A DNA stretch of 27,016 bases from an uncultured Collinsella sp. (GCA_902493985.1 CABURR010000028.1:1-27016), one strand, 5' to 3'; numbered from the stretch's first letter, positions 7,823 to 17,415 are shown. Translations and numbers: made by a program. The notes: a model not told the origin generated them from the letters alone.

Positions 7823-9976
7823 TTACTGAACTTTGCTGGCGAACTCGAGGTATTGCATGCGCTGTAGCTTGTCGATCGTCGAGGCGTATGGGCTGTCTTC
7901 AGATTCCAAGTCGTAGCGCAGCCCGTCGGCACCAAGGTAGCCGGCGACATTGATGGTGGGCACATCTGACCTTGTTGCAAGCAGAGCCTTTTGATAGTCG
8001 GTGAGCGGGGCGCCGATCTTATTAAGGGTAATGGCTGCAATCTCGTTTGCCCCGACGGTGTCGTAGACGTTGAGCTCGGTATTGCCGGCGATTTCATAGT
8101 TAGCCCAGACGAAATAGGTCGACTGATAGACACGGAAAGCGTGGCTTGCCGTGTCTTCCTGAGGGTACAGCTCGTCGTTGAGAGTCGTTGCGGCGCTCGG
8201 CTGATGGTCGCCAAAAAAGACAAGGACAACCGGTCTGCCGATATTGCGGAGCTCGTTGATAAAGTACTCAAGGTCCCGGTCGGATGCGTTGATGCAGGTG
8301 AGATAGGTGTTGAGCGCGCTATTGGCGCCCTCGCTGGCTCCCTCGACCCAATAGTTTGTCAGCTCCTCGGCGGGAACGGTGCCATAGTCGTAGCCGCCGT
8401 GATTTTGCATCGTGACGTCAAAGATGAACTGCGGCGCTTCGTCGGTTCTAAGCAGGTCGAGTATCTTGTCGTAGGTGGCGTAGTCGCATACGCCGGCATG
8501 GTAACAGGGCGCACCTTCGAAATCGCCGATTGAAAGAAAGTCTCCAAAGCCCAGCTGCTGATAGATTTTATCTCGATGGTAGTTGACGGGGTTTTGCGGG
8601 TGCATAGCGGTAGCGGTATACCCAAGCTCTTTAAGATCCTTTGCCAGGCTGTTGACGCCATTCATCTGATACAGCTGATAGGGGATCTTGCCTAATCCGA
8701 CAAAGGCCGTTGTCGCTCCGGTTAAAAATTCGAATTCGGAGTTTGCCGTTCCGCCACCGGTGACCGAAGCGAGCATGGTGCCGCGAACAAGCGTGTCGGG
8801 AAGCGAGTTGTAGAATGCGGGGCCGGTGTACCCGGCCGCCTGGAGCTGCTCAAAGCATGAAAGGTCGCTAAAACTCTCGTTCATGACGGCAACAATCGTC
8901 GGCTTGATTTCATTGAACTGGGCAACGGCCGCCGCGCGCTGCTCGCTCGAGCCATACGTGCTGTCGTAGGCGGCGGCGAGCTCCTGCTCGATGCTCTGCG
9001 CCTCATCGGGCGTATAGTCTTCGGGCTTCTCAATGGGCAACTCGTTGACCATTTCGGTGAACGAAGTGATAAAACCCTGAGACGCATACGTGGTGATGGG
9101 CTGCCAACGGTCAAATCCAAAATTCAGCGCCTGCTCCAAGTCGATGCTGGAAAAGCCCGAGAGCCCCACAACGGTCACTAACAGAAAAGCACAGAGGTTA
9201 GCGGCGATTGCGGGGAAGACATGGGTGGGCGTACGGAGCTTTCGCGGACGGATAAGCGAAAGAAGCCCCAGGGAAATCTCCAGCAGGGCGAGAGAGGTTA
9301 CGATTCCGGCGGTAAAGGTAAACTCGTATCCCTCGCTCACCTCCATTGCGGTGCCAAGGGCCAAGATATCGCTTGGCAGGATGGCCTCGCCTTTAAACGT
9401 TATGACGAAGTGCTCGGCAATGCCAAGGATGCAGCAGGCGACGGGCACGAGGGCCATGACGCCTCCATGACGCTGTCCCAGCAAATAAAGGGAGAGCAGA
9501 ACCGTCGCGAGCAGCCCGACGGAAAACCCGAATGAGTTGGCGGGAATGCGATAGAACGTTTCGTTGCAGGCAATTTCGAGTGAAACGAACGAGAGCGCTG
9601 AAACAGCGGCGATGACAAGGATGTCACGGCAAATACAGGCAACCGTTCCCGTCGCAAGATCGGTTTGGTCGATAAGTCCCGAAACCAAGGGTTCGACAAG
9701 AAGTATGACGGCGGCAGCACCGAGCGCCGAATAAGAAAGGACCCATAGGGAACTGTCCTCATTTACGAGCAATTGATTCGTAATCCATGCAGCTACCACG
9801 CCGAGCGGGATGAGGAGCGTCGCGCACCAAAAGACGCGAGCAATGGGCGGCTTTTCATTGTGTTTGATTGAAAAATACACGCGCACGACGACGGTGGCCA
9901 CGATAAGGACGGCGATGAATATGGGCAGATTGGCCATGTCGCTCGAAGTGATTTCAAGGGGGATATCTTCGGTCAT
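7823..9976 (-). CDS. LTA synthase-family membrane sulfatase (phosphoglycerol transferase-like)
   Basis: A 717-residue protein with about eight hydrophobic segments in the first 275 residues and a C-terminal extracellular alkaline-phosphatase/sulfatase fold. Expected metal and catalytic elements are present: VMNESFSD (Glu367), GGGTANSEFE with candidate nucleophile Thr410, MQNHGGYD (His526) and FFGDHQP (Asp590-His591). Enzymes of this type move glycerol-phosphate or similar groups onto cell-surface glycolipids or glycans. The polymer made here is unknown, since S. aureus LtaS has fewer membrane segments. The ATG at 9976 is used because GAGGAA precedes it; the upstream ATG at 10039 is separated by a palindrome and lacks a ribosome site. 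It is divergent from uvrA. Confidence 0.85.
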   Translation of the reverse strand: MTEDIPLEITSSDMANLPIFIAVLIVATVVVRVYFSIKHNEKPPIARVFWCATLLIPLGVVAAWITNQLLVNEDSSLWVLSYSALGAAAVILLVEPLVSGLIDQTDLATGTVACICRDILVIAAVSALSFVSLEIACNETFYRIPANSFGFSVGLLATVLLSLYLLGQRHGGVMALVPVACCILGIAEHFVITFKGEAILPSDILALGTAMEVSEGYEFTFTAGIVTSLALLEISLGLLSLIRPRKLRTPTHVFPAIAANLCAFLLVTVVGLSGFSSIDLEQALNFGFDRWQPITTYASQGFITSFTEMVNELPIEKPEDYTPDEAQSIEQELAAAYDSTYGSSEQRAAAVAQFNEIKPTIVAVMNESFSDLSCFEQLQAAGYTGPAFYNSLPDTLVRGTMLASVTGGGTANSEFEFLTGATTAFVGLGKIPYQLYQMNGVNSLAKDLKELGYTATAMHPQNPVNYHRDKIYQQLGFGDFLSIGDFEGAPCYHAGVCDYATYDKILDLLRTDEAPQFIFDVTMQNHGGYDYGTVPAEELTNYWVEGASEGANSALNTYLTCINASDRDLEYFINELRNIGRPVVLVFFGDHQPSAATTLNDELYPQEDTASHAFRVYQSTYFVWANYEIAGNTELNVYDTVGANEIAAITLNKIGAPLTDYQKALLATRSDVPTINVAGYLGADGLRYDLESEDSPYASTIDKLQRMQYLEFASKVQ

Positions 9977-10013
9977 GGACGTTCCTCTGTTACAGCAAAT
10001 TAAGTTCAGTATT

Positions 10014-10028
10014 AGGTTACTGTAACCT
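10014..10028. promoter_or_regulatory. 15-bp perfect palindrome upstream of the LTA synthase-like gene
   Basis: AGGTTACTGTAACCT is a perfect two-fold symmetric sequence centred on T10021, 38 bases before the minus-strand ATG and about 140 bases before uvrA. The position suits an operator for the membrane sulfatase. No regulator gene lies nearby and no family is assigned. Confidence 0.45.
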
Positions 10029-10094
10029 TTCCACGGCATTTCGAGAAACGAAGCACCCGATACGCAAAGCTAAAGGTCTGCGAATCTTGTATTA

Positions 10095-10108
10095 CGAACA
10101 TCTGTGCG
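10095..10108 (+). promoter_or_regulatory. LexA-like SOS box upstream of uvrA
   Basis: CGAACATCTGTGCG matches the Gram-positive LexA consensus CGAAC-N4-GTTYG closely (GAAC-N4-GTGC core, one mismatch to GAAC-N4-GTTC). It lies 62 bases before the uvrA ATG, overlapping or just upstream of possible -10 boxes TAAACT (10121-10126) and TATGAT (10136-10141). DNA-damage control of uvrA is well known in many bacteria. Confidence 0.6.
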
Positions 10109-10169
10109 CGTCGAGTGCGCTAAACTCATCGGCAGTATGATTCGATGCAATAGGAGGCAAGGAGCTTCC

Positions 10170-13049
10170 ATGTCTGATTCTTCTATCGTTATTCGCGGCG
10201 CTCGTGAGCACAACCTCCGTGATATTGATGTTTCCATTCCGCGTGACCAACTCGTGGTCATTACCGGTCTTTCTGGCTCGGGCAAGAGCTCGCTGGCATT
10301 TGACACTATCTATGCCGAGGGCCAGCGTCGATACGTCGAGAGCCTTTCGAGCTATGCGCGCCAGTTCTTGGGCCAGATGGACAAACCCGACTTGGATTCA
10401 ATCGACGGCCTTTCGCCGGCGGTGTCGATCGACCAAAAGACGACGTCTAAAAACCCTCGCTCGACGGTTGGCACCGTAACCGAGATTTATGACTATCTGC
10501 GCCTGCTGTTCGCCCGTGTGGGCACCCCGCACTGTCCCGAATGCGGCCGCGTCATTGAGCGCCAGACGACCGACCAGGTTGCCGACAAGGTCTTGGCGGC
10601 GGGGGAGGGCCGCCGCGCGTTTGTGCTGGCACCGGTGGTGCGCGGGCGAAAAGGCGAGTATACCAAACTGTTTGAGGACCTTCGCGCCGAGGGCTTTAGC
10701 CGCGTGCGCGTTGACGGCGAAGTGCGCTCGCTCGACGACCCTATCGATCTGGACAAGAAGTTCAAGCACGATATCGAGGTCGTGGTCGATCGCATCGTGA
10801 TCCGTGAGAACTCTCTTGGCCGTATCGCCGAGTCTGTTGAGCAGGCGACCGCGCTGGCTCACGGCAATGTAAACGTGTACATGCTGCCCGATCGTGATGC
10901 TCCCGAGGGGACCGAGGGCGAGCTTCTGGAGTATTCGTTGGCCTTGGCGTGCCCGGAGCATGGACACTCCATTGACGATCTTCAGCCGCGTGATTTTTCG
11001 TTCAACGCTCCCTATGGCGCATGTCCTGAGTGCGACGGCCTGGGCTTTAAGAAAACCGTTGATGCCGAGGCGCTGATTGAGGATCCCTCGAAGTCCATTG
11101 CCGATGGAGTCTTTGGTAGCCTGTTTGGCAATTCGAACTACTATCCGCAGATTTTTGCTGCGGTCTGCAAACACTTTAAGGTGAGCGCCGATACGCCGTG
11201 GGAGGACTTGCCCCCTCGCGTGCGTCGTGCATTCTTGGATGGCCTGGGCGATACGAAGATCTCGGTCGACTACCAAAAGCTCGACGGACGTCGCAGCCAG
11301 TGGGATACCAAGTTTTCGGGCGTTCGCAACATCCTGTACGAACGCTATACCGAGACGACGAACGAGAACACCAAGACGCGCCTGGAGAAGTACATTCGCG
11401 AGGAACCGTGCTCGAGCTGCCACGGCGCTCGTTTGCGCCCCGAGATGCTCGCCGTTACCGTGGGCGGCAAGTCCATTTACGAGGTCTGCTGCCTATCGTG
11501 CCGTGAATCGCTCGAGTTTTTTGAGGGCCTGGAACTCACCGAGCGCCAACAGTTTATCGGCGGCCGTATCGTCAAGGAAATTCTGGAGCGCCTGCGTTTT
11601 CTGGTCGATGTTGGACTCGACTATCTGACACTCGATCGTGCCTCGGCGACGCTTTCCGGTGGCGAGGCACAGCGTATTCGCCTGGCAACGCAGATCGGCG
11701 CGGGTCTCATGGGCGTGCTCTATATTCTGGACGAGCCCTCGATCGGTCTTCATCAGCGTGACAACGAGCGCCTGATCAAGACGCTCGAACGCCTGCGCGA
11801 TATCGGCAATACCGTTATCGTCGTCGAACACGACGAGGATACAATCCGTGCCGCCGACTACGTGATCGACATGGGGCCCGGCGCCGGTGTCAACGGCGGG
11901 CACGTAGTCGCGGCGGGAACGCCTGCCGATATCATGGCGTGTCCTGAGTCGATGACGGGCGCTTATCTGACCGGCAAACGAATGATTCGGGTGCCTGATG
12001 AACGGCGCAAGCCCGGTCGCGGCTGCCTTAAAATTACGGGCGCTCGAGCCAACAACCTCAAAAACGTTACTGCCAAGATCGAGTTTGGTACGCTTACGGT
12101 TGTTACCGGCGTGTCGGGATCGGGCAAGAGCTCCCTGGTTACCGACACCATTGCGCCTGCCCTTACGAATGCCATTCACCGCTCGACGCGCCCCGTGGGT
12201 CCGTATAAGAAAATCGAGGGCATCGAGTGTATCGATAAGGTTATCGATATCGACCAGTCGCCGATTGGCCGCACGCCGCGTTCCAACCCTGCTACCTATA
12301 TCGGCCTGTGGGATGATCTTCGCGCGCTGTTTGCGAGTACGCCGGAGTCGAAGGCGCGCGGCTACTCGCCGGGTCGTTTCTCCTTTAATGTGAGTGGCGG
12401 GCGCTGTGAGGCGTGCAAGGGCGACGGGCAGATCAAGATCGAGATGCACTTCCTTCCCGATATCTACGTTCCCTGCGAAGTTTGCGGCGGTAAACGCTAC
12501 AACCGCGAGACACTCGAGGTCACCTACCGTGGCAAGACCATCTCGGACGTGCTCGACATGAGCGTCACCGAGGCGCTGGCCTTCTTTGGGAATATCCCGC
12601 AGATTAAGCGCAAGCTCCAGACGCTGTACGATGTAGGCTTAGGCTACGTGAGCCTGGGCCAGCCCGCCACGACGCTCTCGGGCGGCGAGGCGCAGCGTGT
12701 GAAGCTCGCCAAGGAGCTTCATCGACGCCAGACGGGCAAGACGTTCTATATTTTGGACGAGCCGACGACCGGCCTTCATTTTGAGGACGTCCGCCAGCTG
12801 CTCGATGTGCTGCAGCGCTTGGTCGATGCGGGCAACACGGTGCTGGTGATTGAGCACAACCTTGATGTCATCAAGGTTGCCGACCGCCTGATTGATATGG
12901 GTCCCGAAGGCGGTAACGGCGGCGGAACCGTCGTGGTTTCGGGCACACCGGAGCAGGTTGCGGACTGTCCGCAGAGTTATACGGGCAAGTTTTTGGCGCC
13001 GTTGCTCAGGCGTGACCGGGAGCGCCAGGCTCAACTTGATGCTCAATAA
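10170..13049 (+). CDS. uvrA: UvrABC excinuclease subunit A
   Basis: UvrA is the ATP-driven damage sensor that loads UvrB. The 959-residue protein has two ABC ATPase halves: Walker A GLSGSGKSS in the first (about 33-41) and GVSGSGKSS in the second, each followed by an LSGGEAQR signature and a LDEPSIGLH or LDEPTTGLH Walker B. Zinc-binding Cys sets are visible at CPECG and CPECDGLG in the first half and at CEACKGDGQ...CEVCGGKRY in the second. The ATG at 10170 follows AAGGAG (10159-10164); a longer in-frame start at 10104 would fall inside the LexA-like box, so it is rejected. It stands as a single gene with its own promoter and a hairpin downstream. Confidence 0.98.
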   Translation: MSDSSIVIRGAREHNLRDIDVSIPRDQLVVITGLSGSGKSSLAFDTIYAEGQRRYVESLSSYARQFLGQMDKPDLDSIDGLSPAVSIDQKTTSKNPRSTVGTVTEIYDYLRLLFARVGTPHCPECGRVIERQTTDQVADKVLAAGEGRRAFVLAPVVRGRKGEYTKLFEDLRAEGFSRVRVDGEVRSLDDPIDLDKKFKHDIEVVVDRIVIRENSLGRIAESVEQATALAHGNVNVYMLPDRDAPEGTEGELLEYSLALACPEHGHSIDDLQPRDFSFNAPYGACPECDGLGFKKTVDAEALIEDPSKSIADGVFGSLFGNSNYYPQIFAAVCKHFKVSADTPWEDLPPRVRRAFLDGLGDTKISVDYQKLDGRRSQWDTKFSGVRNILYERYTETTNENTKTRLEKYIREEPCSSCHGARLRPEMLAVTVGGKSIYEVCCLSCRESLEFFEGLELTERQQFIGGRIVKEILERLRFLVDVGLDYLTLDRASATLSGGEAQRIRLATQIGAGLMGVLYILDEPSIGLHQRDNERLIKTLERLRDIGNTVIVVEHDEDTIRAADYVIDMGPGAGVNGGHVVAAGTPADIMACPESMTGAYLTGKRMIRVPDERRKPGRGCLKITGARANNLKNVTAKIEFGTLTVVTGVSGSGKSSLVTDTIAPALTNAIHRSTRPVGPYKKIEGIECIDKVIDIDQSPIGRTPRSNPATYIGLWDDLRALFASTPESKARGYSPGRFSFNVSGGRCEACKGDGQIKIEMHFLPDIYVPCEVCGGKRYNRETLEVTYRGKTISDVLDMSVTEALAFFGNIPQIKRKLQTLYDVGLGYVSLGQPATTLSGGEAQRVKLAKELHRRQTGKTFYILDEPTTGLHFEDVRQLLDVLQRLVDAGNTVLVIEHNLDVIKVADRLIDMGPEGGNGGGTVVVSGTPEQVADCPQSYTGKFLAPLLRRDRERQAQLDAQ

Positions 13050-13069
13050 ATAGGCGATTCAGTTTATGG

Positions 13070-13100
13070 GCGCCATCGACTCCTTGTGATTCGATGGCGC
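13070..13100 (+). terminator. Hairpin after uvrA
   Basis: A perfect 10-bp stem, GCGCCATCGA (13070-13079) with TCGATGGCGC (13091-13100), has an 11-base loop. The tail TTGCTGTG is only weakly U-rich, so termination may be partial or the hairpin may protect the 3' end. Confidence 0.6.
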
Positions 13101-13113
13101 TTGCTGTGCCGAA

Positions 13114-13144
13114 GTGACGTATGCAGCCGAATTGGACATATACT
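13114..13144 (+). promoter_or_regulatory. Candidate promoter for ybaK-murJ-uvrC
   Basis: GTGACG (13114-13119, 4 of 6 to TTGACA) and TATACT (13139-13144, 5 of 6) are spaced by 19 bases, 38 bases before the ybaK ATG. The spacing is longer than ideal. Confidence 0.35.
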
Positions 13145-13181
13145 TAATCCTTGCGTCCGAATGCGAGGGAAAGGATATGTC

Positions 13182-13682
13182 ATGGCAAAGGCTGTAAAGA
13201 CGCCAAAAACCAATGCGATGCGCGAGCTGGAAAGTGCCGGCATTTCCTATGTTCTACATACGTACGAAGACGATGGTGATGAGTCGGTGGGCCTGGGGGC
13301 CGCGATTTCGGAGCAGCTTGGCGAGGAGCCCGGTCAAGGATTTAAGACTTTGGTCTGTGTGACACCGTCCAACGACCATGTCGTGTGCTGCATCCCTGTT
13401 GCCGACGAGCTCGATTTAAAGTCCGCCGCGCGTGCCGCGGGGGAAAAGTCCTTGGCCATGATGCATGTGAAGGATTTGCTTGCGGCGACTGGCTACGTTC
13501 GCGGCGGCTGCAGCCCGGTCGGTATGAAAAAACGCTACCGGACGCTCATTGATGAGACGTGTGTCCTTTGGGATACCATTTTTATTTCGGGAGGCAAGCG
13601 TGGTTATCAGCTCGAGCTTGCACCCGATGATTTAATTGCATTTTGCGGGGCGACGGTTGCCGCGATTACGAGAGAGGACTGA
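13182..13682 (+). CDS. ybaK: Cys-tRNA(Pro)/Cys-tRNA(Cys) deacylase, YbaK type
   Basis: A 166-residue editing protein that hydrolyses mischarged Cys-tRNA(Pro) made by prolyl-tRNA synthetase. The family layout is clear: KTPKTNAMRELESAGI at the start, FKTLV (54-58), GGCSPVGMKK (108-117) and SGGKRG (136-141). The length matches E. coli YbaK. The ATG at 13182 follows GAAAGGA; a longer in-frame start at 13086 begins inside the post-uvrA hairpin and is unlikely. It ends 3 nt before murJ. Confidence 0.93.
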   Translation: MAKAVKTPKTNAMRELESAGISYVLHTYEDDGDESVGLGAAISEQLGEEPGQGFKTLVCVTPSNDHVVCCIPVADELDLKSAARAAGEKSLAMMHVKDLLAATGYVRGGCSPVGMKKRYRTLIDETCVLWDTIFISGGKRGYQLELAPDDLIAFCGATVAAITRED

Positions 13683-13685
13683 GCG

Positions 13686-15368
13686 ATGCCGCAGGAAGAA
13701 TTGAAGCGCGGAGCTCATTTTGCAAAAGAATCTGCGCCTCAGACACCCTCATCCGAAGTTTCTTCGTCGCGAGATGACACTGACGACATGGGCTCGTCGG
13801 ACTACTCCACGGTTGGTCGTTCCGCCGGGCTTATGACCATCCTGACTATCGTGTCTCGCGTCACCGGTTTTATCCGCACGTGGGCAATGGCGGCCGCTAT
13901 CGGCATGTCGCTACTCTCGTCCTCCTATCAGGTCGCCAACAACCTGCCCAATATGCTCTACGAACTCGTGATGGGTGGCATGCTCGTGACGGCGTTTTTG
14001 CCCGTGTACATGGGCGTGAGGCGTGAGCAGGGTCGCGAGGCCTCGAACGAGTACGTGGGCAACCTGCTCGGCATTCTGCTTTTGGTGCTGGGTGGCATTT
14101 CGTTGCTGGGGACCGTGTTCGCCCCGGGCTTTATCTGGACGCAATCGTTCCTTTCGGGTGACGGCGGCAGCATGGATACCGCTGCGTTCATGTTCCGTTT
14201 CTTTGCCATCCAGATTCTGTTCTATGGTTTGGGCTCGGTGTTTTCGGGCGTTCTCAACGCACACCGCGACTACTTCTGGTCGACGTTTGCCCCGGTCCTC
14301 AACAATGTGATCGTCATTGCGAGCTTTATGGGTTTTGCGCCCGTGTCCGCACAGTTTGGCGAACGTGCCGGCATCATCTTAATTGCGGCCGGTACGACCC
14401 TCGGTGTCTTTGTTCAGATGGCATGTCAGATCCCCGCGCTTGGCAAGCACGGCGTGCATCCCCATATCCATATCGACTTTAAGGACCCCGCGCTGCGCCA
14501 GACGATTGCGCTCGGTATCCCGACGCTGCTCGCCACGGTGTGCATGTTTGTCTCGACTTCTATCACCAACGCTGCCGCGCTGGTGGTCCAGCCCGAGACT
14601 GGTCCTTCCGTCATCGCCTATGCGCGCCTGTGGTACACGCTGCCCTACGCGCTGATTGCCGCCTCGCTTTCGACGGCGCTCTATACCGAGCTCTCTCACG
14701 ACGCACAGGAGAAGGATTACGACAGCGTTCGCACGGGCATTTCGCGTGGCGTCGCCCAGATGCTGTTCTTCCTGATTCCGTTCGCGCTGTACCTGATTGT
14801 CTTCGCGCGTCCGCTCAACATGATTTACTGTGCCGGCAAGTTTGATGAGTCCGGCGTGGCGCTGGTGTCCGAGTTCCTTGTCTACCTGGCGTTCTCGCTG
14901 CCGCTCTACGGCGTGGTCGTATTGATGCAGAAGAGCTTCTCTGCCTTGCTCGACATGAAGCCCTATAGCCGCTATTGCCTGTATTCCGCCATCGGCCAGG
15001 CCGGCTCGGTTCTGCTGTTTGGCGTTGTGCTGGGCTTCGGTATGCCGGCAATCGCGCTTTCGTATGTCGTCGACTACGTGATCTTGGTCGGTTGCTCGCT
15101 GTGGTGGCTGCGTCGTCGTCTGCGTGGCCTTCAGGTCAAATCTATCCTGCATGGCGGTTTCTTTGGCCTTTTGCTCGGTGGCCTGGGTGCTGCCGCAGGC
15201 GCCGGCGTCATGTGGGCGCTTGAGCACTTTGTCGGGGCACTTGGCGGCTCGATTCTGATTACTCTTGGCTACGTTTGCGTTGCGGGTGTCGTCTCGCTTG
15301 CTGTTACCTTTGGCCTTGCCGCCGTCCTTAAGATGCCCGAGGTCTCGGCGCTGCTTCGTCGCAAGTAG
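13686..15368 (+). CDS. murJ: Lipid II flippase MurJ (MviN family)
   Basis: A 560-residue polytopic membrane protein of the MOP superfamily, expected to move lipid II across the membrane for peptidoglycan synthesis. A Ser/Asp-rich cytoplasmic tail of about 40 residues precedes the first membrane segment. The stretch SRVTGFIRTWAMAAAIG followed by NNLPNMLYELVMGGML is the typical MurJ N-terminal signature, and about 14 hydrophobic helices follow. The ATG at 13686 has GAGAGGAC upstream; a later in-frame Met near residue 35 would remove only the tail. The stop TAG abuts the uvrC GTG directly. Confidence 0.93.
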   Translation: MPQEELKRGAHFAKESAPQTPSSEVSSSRDDTDDMGSSDYSTVGRSAGLMTILTIVSRVTGFIRTWAMAAAIGMSLLSSSYQVANNLPNMLYELVMGGMLVTAFLPVYMGVRREQGREASNEYVGNLLGILLLVLGGISLLGTVFAPGFIWTQSFLSGDGGSMDTAAFMFRFFAIQILFYGLGSVFSGVLNAHRDYFWSTFAPVLNNVIVIASFMGFAPVSAQFGERAGIILIAAGTTLGVFVQMACQIPALGKHGVHPHIHIDFKDPALRQTIALGIPTLLATVCMFVSTSITNAAALVVQPETGPSVIAYARLWYTLPYALIAASLSTALYTELSHDAQEKDYDSVRTGISRGVAQMLFFLIPFALYLIVFARPLNMIYCAGKFDESGVALVSEFLVYLAFSLPLYGVVVLMQKSFSALLDMKPYSRYCLYSAIGQAGSVLLFGVVLGFGMPAIALSYVVDYVILVGCSLWWLRRRLRGLQVKSILHGGFFGLLLGGLGAAAGAGVMWALEHFVGALGGSILITLGYVCVAGVVSLAVTFGLAAVLKMPEVSALLRRK

Positions 15369-17315
15369 GTGCGCGTGGCCGGTCACGACAACATTCCAAC
15401 GCTTGCCGAGCAGGTTTCGCGCGTTCCCACACAGCCCGGATGCTACCTTTGGAAGGATGCCAAGGGCGATGTCATCTACGTGGGCAAGGCGAAAAACCTG
15501 CGCGCCCGCATGCGCCAATACGTGACACTGCAGGATGAGCGTCAAAAGATTCCGCTGATGATGCAGCTGGTGGCGAGCTTTGACTATATCGTGGTGGAGA
15601 CCGAGCATGAGGCGTTGGTGCTCGAGCGCAATTTGATTGGTCAGTACCATCCGTACTTTAACGTCGACCTCAAGGATGACAAGAGCTACCCCTTTATCGC
15701 CATTACAAAGGGCGACCTGTATCCCGCTATCAAATATACGCGTGAGCGTCATAAGCCGGGAACGCGCTATTTTGGACCCTATACCGATAGCCGTGCGGCA
15801 CGTGAGACGATAGATACGCTGCGCAAGGTTATCCCCATCTGCTCCGCATCCTGTGCGGAGTGGCGTCGTTGTCGTCGTATCGTCGAGTCCCACAAGGGCG
15901 AGGAAGACATCGTCAATATGATTTGCGCGCAAAACGGGCGTCCCTGCTTTGACTACCATGTCGGGCGCGGCCCGGGTGCGTGTGTCGGCGCGATTTCCCC
16001 GGCAGACTATGCCAAGAACGTCAAGCGTGTCGAGCGCTTTTTGTCGGGCCATCGCAAGGATGTCGTCGATGAGCTGACCTCGGAGATGACGGATGCCGCC
16101 GAGGCGCTCGACTTTGAGCGCGCGGCACGCGTCAAACGTCGTTTGGAGGTCATCAGGGGTCTGGACGATCGTCAGCAAGTCGTTTTTCCCTCCAGTGTCG
16201 ATATCGATGTCATCGGGTTCTATCGCGAGGAGACCATCTCCGCCGCTTGCGTCTTCGTCGTTCGCGAGGGCCGAACAGTTCGCACCTGCGAGTTCATTCT
16301 CGACAAGGGTCTTGATGTTGACGAGGAAGAGCTCCAGTCGGGCTTTCTTAAGCGCTATTACGACGAGACGGCTGATATTCCAGCTGAGGTCAACCTTTCC
16401 GTCGAGCTTGAGGATGCGGAGGCGCTGGGGGAGTGGCTTGCGGGCAAGCGTGAGCGTTCCTGCCATCTCCATAGGCCGCAGCGTGGCGAAAAGCACCGTC
16501 TGCTCGATATGGCATCCAAAAATGCGCGCCATGCCCTCATGCGCTACATGATGCGAACGGGGTACGCTGACGACCGCACCAATCAAGCGCTCCTGGAGCT
16601 CGAAAGTGCGTTGGCGCTGCCATCTCCGCCGTTGCGTATCGAGTGCTTCGATATCTCTACACTGCATGGCACCTTTACGGTCGCCTCGATGGTGGTGTTT
16701 ACCAACGGGCGCGCCGACAAGAGCCAGTACCGTCGTTTTAAAATTCAGGCCGAATTGGACGAGGCAAACGACTTCGTGTCGATGTCCGAGGTTTTGGGAC
16801 GACGCTATGCTCCCGAGCGCATGACCGACGAGCGCTTTGGCTCGCGCCCCGATTTGCTCGTTGTCGATGGCGGTAAGCCGCAGCTGACCGCTGCGATCAA
16901 GCAACTTGAGGCTCTCGGGCTCGATATACCAGTTTGTGGCTTGGCAAAGGCCGATGAGGAGGTTTTCGTGCCTTGGGACGAGACTCCCGTCGTGCTTCCG
17001 ACCGGGTCCGCGTCGCTCTATCTAATTAAACAGGTGCGCGATGAATCGCACCGTTTTGCAATTACATTCCATCGTGAGTTGCGCGATAAAGCCATGACGG
17101 TTTCGGTACTCGATGACGTTCCAGGCGTGGGACCCACCAGAAAACGTGCCCTTATGCGCCATTTTGGCTCGATGAAGCGTTTGCGCGCGGCGAGCGAGCA
17201 AGAGATCGCGGAAGTTCGCGGCATACCCGCCGATGTTGCCAAGGCGGTCCACGAGGCGCTCGTTGCGTGGAATGCCGAGCGCGCCGAGGCGGCGGCTGGC
17301 CATTCCGATAGCTAA
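15369..17315 (+). CDS. uvrC: UvrABC excinuclease subunit C
   Basis: UvrC makes both incisions flanking a lesion. The 648-residue protein carries an N-terminal GIY-YIG nuclease domain (GCYLWKDAKGDVIYVGKAKN, 24-43, with Cys in place of the usual Ile/Val), a central UVR motif (LDFERAARVKRRLEVI), the RNase H-like 5' nuclease domain (IECFDISTLHG near 423-433, DLLVVDGGKPQL) and C-terminal helix-hairpin-helix repeats (DDVPGVGPTRKRAL and EVRGIPADVAKAV). The start is GTG 15369, immediately after the murJ stop; GTG 15375 is an alternative. No LexA box or separate promoter is visible, so expression probably follows murJ. Confidence 0.97.
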   Translation: MRVAGHDNIPTLAEQVSRVPTQPGCYLWKDAKGDVIYVGKAKNLRARMRQYVTLQDERQKIPLMMQLVASFDYIVVETEHEALVLERNLIGQYHPYFNVDLKDDKSYPFIAITKGDLYPAIKYTRERHKPGTRYFGPYTDSRAARETIDTLRKVIPICSASCAEWRRCRRIVESHKGEEDIVNMICAQNGRPCFDYHVGRGPGACVGAISPADYAKNVKRVERFLSGHRKDVVDELTSEMTDAAEALDFERAARVKRRLEVIRGLDDRQQVVFPSSVDIDVIGFYREETISAACVFVVREGRTVRTCEFILDKGLDVDEEELQSGFLKRYYDETADIPAEVNLSVELEDAEALGEWLAGKRERSCHLHRPQRGEKHRLLDMASKNARHALMRYMMRTGYADDRTNQALLELESALALPSPPLRIECFDISTLHGTFTVASMVVFTNGRADKSQYRRFKIQAELDEANDFVSMSEVLGRRYAPERMTDERFGSRPDLLVVDGGKPQLTAAIKQLEALGLDIPVCGLAKADEEVFVPWDETPVVLPTGSASLYLIKQVRDESHRFAITFHRELRDKAMTVSVLDDVPGVGPTRKRALMRHFGSMKRLRAASEQEIAEVRGIPADVAKAVHEALVAWNAERAEAAAGHSDS

Positions 17316-17415
17316 ACACGAGCCTAAACTACTGATATACATGATTGCGTGATTTTCAACCATTTATTTCGCCATGATTGCCTGCTGGTTTCGGGTTTTA
17401 TTAACGCTAAAACGT

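Noticed and set aside
10104..10169. An upstream start for uvrA at 10104
   Set aside because: It begins inside the LexA-like box, lacks a ribosome site and adds residues not seen in the family; the ATG at 10170 has AAGGAG at ideal spacing.
14379..16904. An 841-codon minus-strand open frame opposite murJ and uvrC
   Set aside because: It spans two well-supported plus-strand genes and shows only low-complexity shadow composition with no motif.
17340..17381. CATGATTGC direct repeats as the start of a CRISPR-like array
   Set aside because: There are only two 9-base copies with no regular spacer pattern and no cas genes; at most an operator pair.
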